From contig NZ_CP011924.1 in the NCBI RefSeq assembly GCF_000238315.3, positions 3,402,501 through 3,466,500 on the forward strand: a stretch of 64,000 nucleotides of DNA, read 5' to 3'. Shown here one piece after another: positions 1 through 10,092 of this stretch. A model generated the notes under the pieces. That model made no database searches. It was not told the origin of the DNA and saw only the letters and a list, made by a program, of their open reading frames with translations. Source of the stretch: Pseudoalteromonas piscicida. GTDB taxonomy: Bacteria; Pseudomonadota; Gammaproteobacteria; Enterobacterales; Alteromonadaceae. Position numbers and translations under genes: made by a program. How positions within the stretch are numbered: the stretch's first letter is position 1; every line of letters starts with the position of its first letter.

Positions 1-1722
<1,722 letters not shown>

Positions 1723-1887
1723 TACAACGCCAAAGTGGTTTACTAGAATTGTTCCAGACAATTCCTAGCATGACCTCCATCCATGGAGGCCTTAGCTAAC
1801 AGAAGTTAATAGACTAAAGTAGACAAAGAATTTAATAGCTTTTTCCGGATTTACATTAATGAGGGAGACTTCATTGATGAACAGAAT

Positions 1888-2003
1888 TTCCTGGTGACTA
1901 TAGCGTTTTGGACCCACCTGACCCCATGCCGAACTCAGAAGTGAAACAAAACAGCGTCGATGATAGTGTGGATTACCCATGTGAAAGTAGAACATCGCCA
2001 GGG
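1888..2003 (+). rRNA. rrf: 5S ribosomal RNA
   Basis: The stretch has the 5S core CCCACCTGACCCCATGCCGA followed by ACTCAGAAGTGAAAC, and its ends pair (CCTGG near 1890 with CCAGG near 1998-2002), as expected for helix I. It lies about 165 bp after the 23S gene. The 23S-5S spacer holds no recognisable tRNA. Ends are accurate to a few bases. Confidence 0.96.
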
Positions 2004-2013
2004 CCAAATAAGA

Positions 2014-2046
2014 GAAACCCGTTGCAGCAATGCGACGGGTTTTTTG
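2014..2046 (+). terminator. Rho-independent terminator of the rRNA operon
   Basis: ACCCGTTGC and GCGACGGGT form a 9-bp stem (one G-T pair) around a 6-nt loop, followed directly by a run of T. It lies 10 nt after the 5S gene, so it ends the rrn transcript. Confidence 0.9.
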
Positions 2047-2102
2047 CTGTTTGGGGTATAGAAATTTGAGATATAAAAAATCTCGCAAGCTAATCAACAC
2101 AT

Positions 2103-2268
2103 CGCGAGGTGAACTCGCTCCCACCACAGTATCAACACAGTACAACACAGTACAACACGGTTAGGTGGTTCACCCACCGATGGGTTGCAATGAAATTCCG
2201 GAAAAAACCTCGCGAGGTAAACTCGCTCCCACCACAGTACAACACGGTTAGGTGGTTTACCCGCCGAT
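2103..2268. repeat. REP-like intergenic repeat block (two paired units)
   Basis: Two 28-bp copies of CGCGAGGT(G/A)AACTCGCTCCCACC... lie at 2103-2130 and 2211-2238 with one mismatch. Two 30-bp copies beginning ACAACACGGTTAGGTGGTT lie at 2152-2181 and 2239-2268 with two mismatches. Each unit is itself imperfectly palindromic (GCGAG...CTCGC; GGTGG...CCACC). Between them is a small tandem of ACAGTACAAC-type units (about 2127-2158). The GTGGGAGCGAG...CTCGCGA arrangement resembles REP sequences of Pseudomonas, but no REP-associated transposase is present in the window. Confidence 0.7.
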
Positions 2269-2320
2269 TTGTGCATTCATAATATTTAGTGGGAAAGTAT
2301 TTATTGATCCCAAATTACCA

Positions 2321-3133
2321 TTACTTTTTAATGTACTGTCCCGGTGGTTTGCCAAAGACTTTTTTAAACGCATTGCTAAATGCAGCGGTAGATTCAAAAC
2401 CCAAATATTCAGCTGCTTGTTGCTGAGAATATCCATCTTTCAAAAGCTCAATCGCTTTGATAGCTCTTAGTTTTTGGCGCCAATCACTGAACCCCATCAT
2501 AAAGCATTTATGAAATAAGCGGTTGAGTGTACGGGTTGATGCGCCGACCTGTTCACTCCATGTTTCTAAATTTATTTTGCATCCTGGGTTATTGTGCAAC
2601 TCTGTCACAATGGGCAAAATTCTCGCGTCTTGGGCACTTGGAATAAAAAAATGGCAACTTGTAGCCGACGTTAGCCTATCAATAAAGACCGTAATAAATC
2701 GCTCTGTTTTTTCATCTAAGTGGTACTCTTCCTGCCAAGTACAGATCTCCAGTATAAATTGCTTCAGTAGTTCATCTACCGCAATTAGCTTCGCTTTATT
2801 CCCTAGTAACTCGGTGTATTTATTGTCGATATAGACACTACGAAAATCCCCACCGTAGCGACAATATGTCTCATGTGGAAGGCCCGGAGGTAACCATAAA
2901 GCTTGGTCTGGCGGGATCACGAAAGTGCCTTCAGGAGTCACAATTGTGATGACTCCATTGCTTGTATATGCAAGCTGCCCCCACTCATGTTGGTGTCTTT
3001 GAACATGCTCCCACTCTGCTTTTTTTACCGCTCTTGGCAGGATTGGTCGGCCAAGGCTTGGCTTTAAGAAGCGCTTATATTTGGGCTGAATACGCCAAGG
3101 AGAAGTTGTCTGTTTTGATAAAGAACTTGGCAT
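2321..3133 (-). CDS. AraC-family transcriptional regulator with cupin sensor domain
   Basis: 270 residues. The N-terminal half (about 30-120) has a cupin-type AraC ligand-binding pattern, with H-x-H-EWGQL near residue 47 and a LPPGLPH segment. The C-terminal hundred residues are a two-helix-turn-helix AraC DNA-binding domain, ending in the family signature AAEYLGFESTAAFSNAFKKV and a GxxPGQY motif. It is divergent from the MFS transporter with about 80 bp between starts, the usual layout in which such a regulator controls its neighbouring efflux gene. The inducer is unknown. It resembles the NimR/YeaM type in length and domain order. Confidence 0.88.
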   Translation of the reverse strand: MPSSLSKQTTSPWRIQPKYKRFLKPSLGRPILPRAVKKAEWEHVQRHQHEWGQLAYTSNGVITIVTPEGTFVIPPDQALWLPPGLPHETYCRYGGDFRSVYIDNKYTELLGNKAKLIAVDELLKQFILEICTWQEEYHLDEKTERFITVFIDRLTSATSCHFFIPSAQDARILPIVTELHNNPGCKINLETWSEQVGASTRTLNRLFHKCFMMGFSDWRQKLRAIKAIELLKDGYSQQQAAEYLGFESTAAFSNAFKKVFGKPPGQYIKK

Positions 3134-3213
3134 AATTATGTATATCAGAAATTAACGTGTGGCCATATTATAGCCATAACTTTTTAATAGTTGTGCTTTA
3201 TGTGGAGATAATC

Positions 3214-4386
3214 ATGAAGAATGCTTCTCAAGGATGGCAAAGTCCTTTTAATTTCTTAGTGCTCGCTACTGTAGTTATGGCCGTTACGTTCGCAGGTTGG
3301 ATGGCTATGCTCAATAACTTTGCGATTGAAGCCGCAAACTTCAATGGCGCTAATATGGGAATGTTGCAATCCCTGCGTGAGATCCCCGGGTTTTTAGCGT
3401 TTACAGCGGTATTTGTTTTATTGGTGTTAAAGGAGCAAACCTTCGCACTGATCAGTTTATGTTTGTTATCGCTTGGCGTCGCGATTACGGGCTTGTTGCC
3501 TACTATTTATGGTTTGTATGCAACCACAGTGTTAATGTCGATAGGTTTTCACTACTTCGAGACGCTGAATCAATCACTCAGTTTACAATGGTTCAATAAA
3601 GATGAGGCGCCGGCCAAACTGGGTATCTTGCTTTCTATTAAATCCATCGCCTCTCTGATCACCTATGCGGTGATATGGCTGGGTTTTAGCTACTTCTCTG
3701 CAGACTATCAGTGGATGTATCTGCTTATTGGAGGGGTTGGCTTTATCATTGCGCTATTTATGTTTATCGGCTTTCCTATCTTTGAAATGCATACTACGCA
3801 GCATAAAAAGCTTATTTTGAGAAAAGAGTACGGCCTATATTATGCCTTGATTTTCTTCTCGGGTGCGAGACGACAAATATTTATGGTGTTTGCGGGTTTT
3901 TTAATGGTAGAAAAGTTTGGTTTTGATGTTGCACAGATCACCACGCTTTATATGTTGAATCATTTGATAAACATATTTATTGCCCCCAAGATTGGTCAAA
4001 TGATTGGGCATATTGGTGAGCGTAAAACACTGACAATCGAATATGTGGGACTCATTTTTGTATTTATTGGTTATGCATTGGTAGAGTCAGCAAGCTTTGC
4101 AGCAGCGCTTTATGTCATCGACCATCTGTTTTTTGCGATGGCTATTGCACTCAAAACGTATTTTCAAAAAATTGCTCGGCCAGAAGATATCGCAGCAACA
4201 GCTGGGGTTAGTTTTACCATTAACCATATTGCTGCAGTAGTGATCCCTGCAAGCTTTGGCTTAGTATGGTTATACGATCAATCCTTAGTATTTTACTTTG
4301 GTGCTGCACTTGCGGTGTGCTCATTGGTGTTGAGCCAGTTTGTGAATACAGCAAATGTGCAGGAAAAGCTGGCTAAGTCCGTGTGA
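3214..4386 (+). CDS. MFS transporter
   Basis: 390 residues from the ATG at 3214, chosen because GGAG lies 6 nt upstream. An in-frame earlier start at 3157 would add 19 residues with no ribosome site. About twelve hydrophobic segments are visible, and polar loops such as GHIGERKT occupy the positions of major-facilitator loop motifs. The substrate cannot be told from sequence; drug or metabolite efflux is the usual role of MFS proteins divergent from AraC regulators. Its 3' end converges on the XRE repressor gene across a 12-bp inverted repeat. Confidence 0.85.
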   Translation: MKNASQGWQSPFNFLVLATVVMAVTFAGWMAMLNNFAIEAANFNGANMGMLQSLREIPGFLAFTAVFVLLVLKEQTFALISLCLLSLGVAITGLLPTIYGLYATTVLMSIGFHYFETLNQSLSLQWFNKDEAPAKLGILLSIKSIASLITYAVIWLGFSYFSADYQWMYLLIGGVGFIIALFMFIGFPIFEMHTTQHKKLILRKEYGLYYALIFFSGARRQIFMVFAGFLMVEKFGFDVAQITTLYMLNHLINIFIAPKIGQMIGHIGERKTLTIEYVGLIFVFIGYALVESASFAAALYVIDHLFFAMAIALKTYFQKIARPEDIAATAGVSFTINHIAAVVIPASFGLVWLYDQSLVFYFGAALAVCSLVLSQFVNTANVQEKLAKSV

Positions 4387-4404
4387 TGCTCCAGCATCAC
4401 ACGG
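4379..4404. terminator. Convergent hairpin between MFS gene and XRE repressor
   Basis: CCGTGTGATGCT and AGCATCACACGG form a perfect 12-bp inverted repeat with a 2-nt loop, overlapping the MFS stop codon and lying 17 bp from the end of the convergent gene. There is no T run on either side, so termination is inferred from position and stem strength. Confidence 0.5.
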
Positions 4405-4420
4405 ATAGTGACGTTGCAGT

Positions 4421-5074
4421 TTAGATACTGCGACCACACCAAACAACACGCCCTGCAATGCCGTGACTGTCGGCATTATCAGCGGTGATCTCCCAGCTTG
4501 GGTAATCAGGGTTATCACTGATCACTTTGAGCTGGTTATGCCTTTGTTGCACTCGCTTAGCCATTAAACCCTCATCCGTTTGAACGATATAAACTGCATC
4601 TTTACTAGGTTGATTCTGTGAAAGGTCAACGAGTACCATATCGCCGTCTAGCAAGGTGGGCTGCATACTATCACCACGGATAGAGACAAAGGCGAGCTTC
4701 TCAGAATACACGCCAAGATGGGAGTTTAGCCAACGACGGTTGAGTGCAAACTGCTCGGTGACTTCTTCATGACCAATTACACTACCCATACCTGCACTGG
4801 CCTCAATATCAAGTTTAGGTATGAGGGTAAGTTCATCTTTAAACTGACCTTGTGGTTTATCTAAGGGTTGTTCACCGGTAAGTAACCAGTTCAGATCAAC
4901 GGCAAATAGGCTATAAAGGTGCTCAAGATATATCATTGAAGGACGACTTAAGCCGCGACAAATACGGTAAATATGGGAAGGGGATTTACCTGTTAGCTGG
5001 GCAAATTGGCGTTTATTACCACCTGAAAATTGCTCGACTAAGGTTACAAATCGTCTTGAAAATGCCGTACTCAT
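4421..5074 (-). CDS. XRE-family repressor with LexA-like S24 peptidase domain
   Basis: 217 residues. The N-terminal 70 residues are a helix-turn-helix (KRQFAQLTGKSPSHIYRICRG). The C-terminal half is a peptidase S24 fold with the catalytic serine in RGDSMQPTL and the catalytic lysine in LMAKRVQ, so the protein has the layout of a cI-type self-cleaving repressor. No phage genes lie nearby, which suggests a stand-alone stress regulator or a prophage remnant. Target genes are not evident; the 280-bp upstream region has no clear operator. Confidence 0.85.
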   Translation of the reverse strand: MSTAFSRRFVTLVEQFSGGNKRQFAQLTGKSPSHIYRICRGLSRPSMIYLEHLYSLFAVDLNWLLTGEQPLDKPQGQFKDELTLIPKLDIEASAGMGSVIGHEEVTEQFALNRRWLNSHLGVYSEKLAFVSIRGDSMQPTLLDGDMVLVDLSQNQPSKDAVYIVQTDEGLMAKRVQQRHNQLKVISDNPDYPSWEITADNADSHGIAGRVVWCGRSI

Positions 5075-5355
5075 CTCTTAATTATTCTCTTTATAGCGCC
5101 TAAACCCGCAAGCATACTGAGCTAAGCCTTATCTGTACAGTCTCGCTGCACTAGTTGGACATTTTATAAACGAGCATTATCACCGATGGATAAATGGTGT
5201 AAAGAGAAGAAGTATTTTCTATTTTCATTAGACTAAGGTCGTAGTGAGTTGCGTTGTACGAAATTTGTTCATGCTGGTAGGCTAGAATCGCAAGTTAACA
5301 TTTATTTAAACTCGGCACGACTTGCTTTAGCCGATATACAACATGGAAAAAGGTA

Positions 5356-6768
5356 ATGAAATATACAAATTTATTAATTGCACTTCCGCTCTTGGGCGCG
5401 ATGGAAGTTGCACTGGCGGTAGACTGTAGCAACTTAACGCAATGGCAATCACAGCAGGTATATACAGGTGGCGACGCAGTCACTTATCAGTCAGCTAAAT
5501 ACACCGCGAAATGGTGGACACAAAACCAAAACCCAGCGCAAAATTCCAATACTTATGATGTCTGGCAAGCCAATGGCAGTTGTGATCCTGTAACGCCATT
5601 GCCTCAAGTTTCGGTCACTTCCCCAAGTAGTAACGCACGAGTGTTAGTGGGCTCATCAGTTAGCCTAGCGGCGGTAGTAAGCCATCCGCAAAACACCGCA
5701 ATCGACAGTGTTGAATTCTATCTCGATGGCACGCTTGTCGCCTCTGACAACAGTGCACCTTATGAGGTGATGTGGCAAGCGCAGGGACTAGGTAATCGCG
5801 CATTAACTGTTTATGCAACTGATGTGTCTGGGGCACGAGGTGAATCGAGTGCGGTGAACTTCAGTGTCGTGTCTGACGAGGTTCCTCCTGGCGATCCTAA
5901 TTTTAAAATTGTCGGCTATTTCCCAAGTTGGCAGGGAGCCGTGAGTGATATTCAGTTTGATAAACTCACCCATATCAATTACTCATTTTTACTACCCAAT
6001 GCAGATGGCACACTGAGACCGCTTGAAAATTTAAGCAAAATGACAGCGCTAGTAAATTCGGCGCATGCCAACAATGTAAAAGTGGGGATTGCCATTGGCG
6101 GCTGGAACGGAGGCGACGATAGTGCATTTGAGACATTCGCCAGTTCACAGCAAGGCAGAGCCCGTTTCGTGCAAGAGGTCATTGCGTTTGTAGAGCAGCA
6201 TAATCTAGATGGCGTTGATATGGATTGGGAATACCCAGATCCCGGAGCTTCGGCAAATAACTATGCATTACTGATGAAGGAACTGAGCGTTGAGTTACGC
6301 GCCAGAGGTAAATTCTTGACGGCAGCTGTGGTGGCGCTTGGCTATACCGGTGGTGGCGTGTTGGAATCTGTATTCCAAGATATCGACTTTTTAAATTTGA
6401 TGGCGTACGACGCGAACAATACTGATCATGCCTCTATGCAATACGCCAAAGACTCAATAGCTTACTGGCAAGGTCGTGGGCTCAGTAAAGAAAAAACGGT
6501 ATTAGGCGTACCATTTTATGCAAGACCTACTTGGAAAGCGTATCGCACCTTACTACAAGAGAACCCTGCCAATGCCTGTCGCGATAGTGATGGTAGCAGC
6601 TACTACAATGGTATCCCGACGATCCGCGCAAAAACGCAGTACGCTAAGCTCAATGCCGGTGGCATTATGAATTGGGAGCTATCCCATGACAGTAATGGCC
6701 CTGCGTCGCTATTAACGGCGAAATGGGAAGTTGCTAATGGTGTAACACCAAGCTATCAATGTCAGTAA
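5356..6768 (+). CDS. Secreted chitinase, CBM5/12 - Ig-like - GH18
   Basis: 470 residues. A Sec signal peptide ends at about residue 21 (ALA before VDCSNL). A chitin-binding CBM5/12 module follows (about 22-75; tryptophans in TAKWWTQ and DVWQANGSC). A bacterial Ig-like linker domain covers about 83-175. A GH18 catalytic domain covers about 180-465, with the active-site motif DGVDMDWE and proton donor Glu292. The enzyme should hydrolyse chitin outside the cell. It is monocistronic, and chitin use fits a marine lifestyle. The start ATG at 5356 follows AAAAAGG closely. Confidence 0.93.
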   Translation: MKYTNLLIALPLLGAMEVALAVDCSNLTQWQSQQVYTGGDAVTYQSAKYTAKWWTQNQNPAQNSNTYDVWQANGSCDPVTPLPQVSVTSPSSNARVLVGSSVSLAAVVSHPQNTAIDSVEFYLDGTLVASDNSAPYEVMWQAQGLGNRALTVYATDVSGARGESSAVNFSVVSDEVPPGDPNFKIVGYFPSWQGAVSDIQFDKLTHINYSFLLPNADGTLRPLENLSKMTALVNSAHANNVKVGIAIGGWNGGDDSAFETFASSQQGRARFVQEVIAFVEQHNLDGVDMDWEYPDPGASANNYALLMKELSVELRARGKFLTAAVVALGYTGGGVLESVFQDIDFLNLMAYDANNTDHASMQYAKDSIAYWQGRGLSKEKTVLGVPFYARPTWKAYRTLLQENPANACRDSDGSSYYNGIPTIRAKTQYAKLNAGGIMNWELSHDSNGPASLLTAKWEVANGVTPSYQCQ

Positions 6769-6893
6769 ATTATTACTTATAACTCAGCTCGGCGGGGAGT
6801 GAGAGCTGGCCGTTGAGCATATAGAGAGTTTGACTGAGAAATAGGCTAACTACATATTTTTATAATATCTAGCCTATATATGGTGGGAAATGT

Positions 6894-7094
6894 TTATAAA
6901 CAGCGTTCCATTACGCTGCAGGTAACAGCCGGTGAACTTGGACGTTGACACCAGTAATCGTTATTAGTCGTTTCACACATAACGCCGGTTTCTGGTCCTC
7001 TACCACCAGCTGCTTGCGGTGTGAGTTTTACGGCAAGTTGGCTCTGTTGATAGTCTAATTGTTTTAGTTTTTTCTTTGCTAGGGTAAGTTTCAT
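6894..7094 (-). CDS. Orphan double-glycine leader peptide (candidate RiPP or bacteriocin precursor)
   Basis: 66 residues, with a good ribosome site (AAGGA, 7 nt before ATG). The first 31 residues form a charged leader, MKLTLAKKKLKQL...LTPQAAGG, ending in a double glycine typical of leaders cut by C39 peptidase/ABC exporters. The remaining 35 residues are a candidate core with four cysteines (VMC, YWC, VTC, ERC) and several Ser/Thr. No modification enzyme, peptidase or transporter lies next to it, so maturation would need factors encoded elsewhere. It sits alone between the chitinase and GH97 genes. Being translated is plausible from the RBS and leader pattern; the function is inferred. Confidence 0.6.
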   Translation of the reverse strand: MKLTLAKKKLKQLDYQQSQLAVKLTPQAAGGRGPETGVMCETTNNDYWCQRPSSPAVTCSVMERCL

Positions 7095-7174
7095 ATTATT
7101 TTCCTTTGAAATAAGAATGTCTTAATTGACTATTTCACCCTACTGTATAGTTTACTAAATGTACAGATCAAAGC

Positions 7175-7203
7175 GGTGACTACCCAGCTGCTGGGTAGTC
7201 ACC
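7175..7203. other. Strong inverted repeat downstream of the GH97 gene
   Basis: GGTGACTACCCAG and CTGGGTAGTCACC form a perfect 13-bp stem just beyond the end of the glucosidase gene. No T run follows on either strand, so it may act as an mRNA-stabilising hairpin or a weak terminator. Confidence 0.5.
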
Positions 7204-7209
7204 TTATGT

Positions 7210-9252
7210 TTAAAGCGATTTAAAGCGAATAGCAACACCGCCGCCGGCAGCCAGTTTTAATGTGAGTTTGTCGGCACTTGTTACCTTTTTACGGTAAATA
7301 TTCATTTCATACGGGTTTTGTTTCCATTCGGCTTTATTACCGTCCGCGTAGATTTGCGCTTCAAAGGTTTTACCTGACTCAAGGAAATCTAAAGTAATAG
7401 GAATTTCTCTCGCTTCCTCGTCAGTTACTGCGCCCAAGAACCAATCGTTACCACTATATTGTTTATGCTTGCGCTCCTTTCTGGCAAAAACAACATAATC
7501 ACCCACTTCTCCTGCAAGTGCGATACTGTGTTCCCAGTCGGTGGGTACGTCTTTGATAAATTGGAAGGCGTCTGGCTTAGCGAGGTAATTTTCTGGCAAA
7601 TCGGCCGCCATTTGAATTGGACTATAAAGCACAACATAAAGCGCTAATTGTTTGGCGAGGGTGGTTTGTGGGCGGTTGGTTTTATCGCCAAGGCCGTTGA
7701 AGCCCATGTCAAAAATACCCGGAGTAAAGTCCATTGGGCCTGCTAACATGCGAGTAAAGGCGAGCATTGGCACATGCTCTGGTGGGTTTGGTGGCGTGCC
7801 CCATGCGTTGAACTCTTGCCCTCTAGCGCCTTCTCTCGCAATCCAGTTTGGATAGGTACGACGCAGGCCGGTATCTTTGATTGGTTCATGCGTATTGATA
7901 CTGATCTTGTGTTTGGCCGCGAGTTTGACGTTGTCTAAGTACTCATTTGCCATAAATTGACCATCGTGCCATTCGAATTTGGCATTGCCCTTGGCATCAA
8001 TGCGTTTGATGTTGCCACCATCGGCTACATAACCGGTTTTAACTTGGCGAACGCCTGCTTTTTCGTAGAGTGCGAAGGCCGCCTCCATTTGATTGCGATA
8101 GTTGCTGACGTTACCAGACGTCTCGTGATGACCAATTAGGCGTGCACCTACTTTTTCTCCGTGCTTGGCTATTTCGTCAATATTAAAGTCAGCATAGGCG
8201 TCGGTAAAGCTAAAGACATCACCGTTGAAGAACCAGTCGCCATCCCAGCCGATGTTCCAACCTTCAACCAACACGCCATCAAAGCCGTTGTCAGCGGCAA
8301 AGCTCAAATATTCTTTAGTGCGCGCCGTAGTGGCTCCATGTTTATCGCCGCTGCCCCAGGTATTTTTGTTGATGTGCATGCCCCACCAAATGCCGATATA
8401 TTTACCCGGCTCAACCCAAGATACATCACCGAGCTTATTTGGCTCGTTGAGGTTTAAAATAAGGTGAGAGTTCAACAAGTCGGTGGCTTTATCGCCTATT
8501 TGCAGGGTGCGCCAAGGTGTATTGAACTTACCATTGGTTTTTACTGCAACGCCATCTGACCAAGGTGTTAGATCAGCAACAAATGTTCCCGGGCGACGCT
8601 GGTTTAAGGTCATACCCGCATAGTCAATTAGGGCCGCTTCATGCACACTGATATGAACTCCGTCTTGATTCTTTAAGGTAAACGGGGTGTGCACATGTGG
8701 GGCATCGTGCAGTGGTGTGGTGTTGTATACATATTCATAGCGATTCCAGCCACGAGCAGGGATCCACCACGCGGTACTTTTATCACTTTGTGCAAAGGCG
8801 AATTCGGTTAATTCTCTGGTGATATAAAGCGCTTGATTTTGAGCAACCTCATAACGAAAGCCGACACCGTCATCAAATACTTTTACACGCACAGTATATT
8901 GCGGCGACTTGTCTGTCTGCTTAGCAAAGGTGACTGCAAGCTCATTGTGCTTATCTTGGATCACCCGGGCTTCGCCCCAAGGCTGTTGCCAACTGCTATC
9001 GACGCTATTGCGCTGATGTGTGGTGATACTTAAGCCATCGCGCATCGATGCAGCTGTTGCGAAATCAAAACCAAGTTTAGACGGTTGAATAATGGTTTTG
9101 TCGTTAAAGCTGACTTGGTAGATCGGCTGGCTATTATCATCACTCAAGGTAAAAGTGATTTTGCCATCTGGCGAACTCACAGCTAAAGATGCGGCAAAGC
9201 TCGTAGTCGTAAACAAGCTTAATCCGATCAGGGAAAGTGACATGGGGCGCAT
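7210..9252 (-). CDS. Glycoside hydrolase family 97, SusB-like alpha-glucosidase
   Basis: 680 residues with a Sec signal peptide (cleavage after about residue 20, SFA/A). The N-terminal beta-sandwich, central TIM barrel and C-terminal beta domain of GH97 are recognisable. Family motifs include IGIWWGMH, HHETSGNVSNYRNQME, and NTHEPIKDTGLRRTYPNW with its following REGARGQEFNAW; the Glu residues in these segments match the catalytic glutamates of retaining SusB-type enzymes. It likely cleaves alpha-glucosides in the periplasm or outside the cell. The start has AAGGA 8 nt upstream. No Sus-type transporter lies beside it. Confidence 0.9.
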   Translation of the reverse strand: MRPMSLSLIGLSLFTTTSFAASLAVSSPDGKITFTLSDDNSQPIYQVSFNDKTIIQPSKLGFDFATAASMRDGLSITTHQRNSVDSSWQQPWGEARVIQDKHNELAVTFAKQTDKSPQYTVRVKVFDDGVGFRYEVAQNQALYITRELTEFAFAQSDKSTAWWIPARGWNRYEYVYNTTPLHDAPHVHTPFTLKNQDGVHISVHEAALIDYAGMTLNQRRPGTFVADLTPWSDGVAVKTNGKFNTPWRTLQIGDKATDLLNSHLILNLNEPNKLGDVSWVEPGKYIGIWWGMHINKNTWGSGDKHGATTARTKEYLSFAADNGFDGVLVEGWNIGWDGDWFFNGDVFSFTDAYADFNIDEIAKHGEKVGARLIGHHETSGNVSNYRNQMEAAFALYEKAGVRQVKTGYVADGGNIKRIDAKGNAKFEWHDGQFMANEYLDNVKLAAKHKISINTHEPIKDTGLRRTYPNWIAREGARGQEFNAWGTPPNPPEHVPMLAFTRMLAGPMDFTPGIFDMGFNGLGDKTNRPQTTLAKQLALYVVLYSPIQMAADLPENYLAKPDAFQFIKDVPTDWEHSIALAGEVGDYVVFARKERKHKQYSGNDWFLGAVTDEEAREIPITLDFLESGKTFEAQIYADGNKAEWKQNPYEMNIYRKKVTSADKLTLKLAAGGGVAIRFKSL

Positions 9253-9444
9253 AGTTTTTCCTTCTTGTTGTCGGCACGAAAATTCGTGTTCTTTTGCACA
9301 TCAGCTAAGCTTACTGTTGTATGCTAACGTTCACGTAAAAGTTGCATACGTATTCATGCTGTAAATGCGATGAATGTAATAATTATTCCGCTCGGTCTAG
9401 TGTAGACAAGCTAAGAAAAATAATAAGGATAGGTTGAACTGCTT

Positions 9445-10092
9445 ATGCTAAACCTAACAATTTTTGGGCGTATTGCTGTTATGATGGCAATGCTACAAGC
9501 CGGTCTAGTCAATGCCCTTGAAGTGCAAATAGTCGATGCTGATAAACAGCCACTCGCGAATGTCGCGGTGTGGTTGCAAGGAGATGGCTTTGATAACAAA
9601 AGAACGACGTTAGATTATAAAATGGAGCAAAAGGATAAAGCGTTTGTGCCACATATTTTGATGGTGCAAGCAGGCACACAAGTCTCGTTTCCGAATTTAG
9701 ATCCCATTCTGCACCACGTCTATTCGTTCTCTGCTGCAAAGCCATTCGAGCTTAAGTTGTATCGCGATGACCCGAAACAAGTATTATTTGATCAAACCGG
9801 TGTGGTTGAGCTTGGTTGTAATATTCACGATTGGATGCTGGGCTATATCGTGGTTGTAGATAGCCCATTATTTGCGGTAACGGATAGCAGCGGCAAAGTA
9901 TCAATTGACTTAGGTGCTCAGCAAGCCAGCGCACTAAAGCTGAATGTATGGCATGAAAGATTCGAAAATATAGACAAAATAGAACAGCATGCGCTCTCTG
10001 CTGTGAACAACACTCAAGCAATTACCTATCAAATTAAGCAAACTCTGGTTGCTCCACTTCAGGATTTCTCCGATGGCTTCGATGATTACTAA
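9445..10092 (+). CDS. Periplasmic cupredoxin-like protein (methylamine-utilisation type)
   Basis: 215 residues with an N-terminal signal peptide (cut near VNA/LEVQ). The central region has a plastocyanin-like pattern: a histidine in HHVYSF, then GCNIHDWM, which supplies the Cys, His and Met of a type-1 copper site. Similar proteins are annotated as methylamine utilisation proteins, although no methylamine genes are here. Its last 20 bases overlap the downstream outer-membrane barrel gene, so the two are translationally coupled and probably act together at the envelope. Function is otherwise unknown. Confidence 0.75.
   Translation: MLNLTIFGRIAVMMAMLQAGLVNALEVQIVDADKQPLANVAVWLQGDGFDNKRTTLDYKMEQKDKAFVPHILMVQAGTQVSFPNLDPILHHVYSFSAAKPFELKLYRDDPKQVLFDQTGVVELGCNIHDWMLGYIVVVDSPLFAVTDSSGKVSIDLGAQQASALKLNVWHERFENIDKIEQHALSAVNNTQAITYQIKQTLVAPLQDFSDGFDDY

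Noticed and set aside
1723..1887. tRNA gene in the 23S-5S spacer
   Set aside because: No cloverleaf or TTCGANTC-type T-arm sequence is visible.
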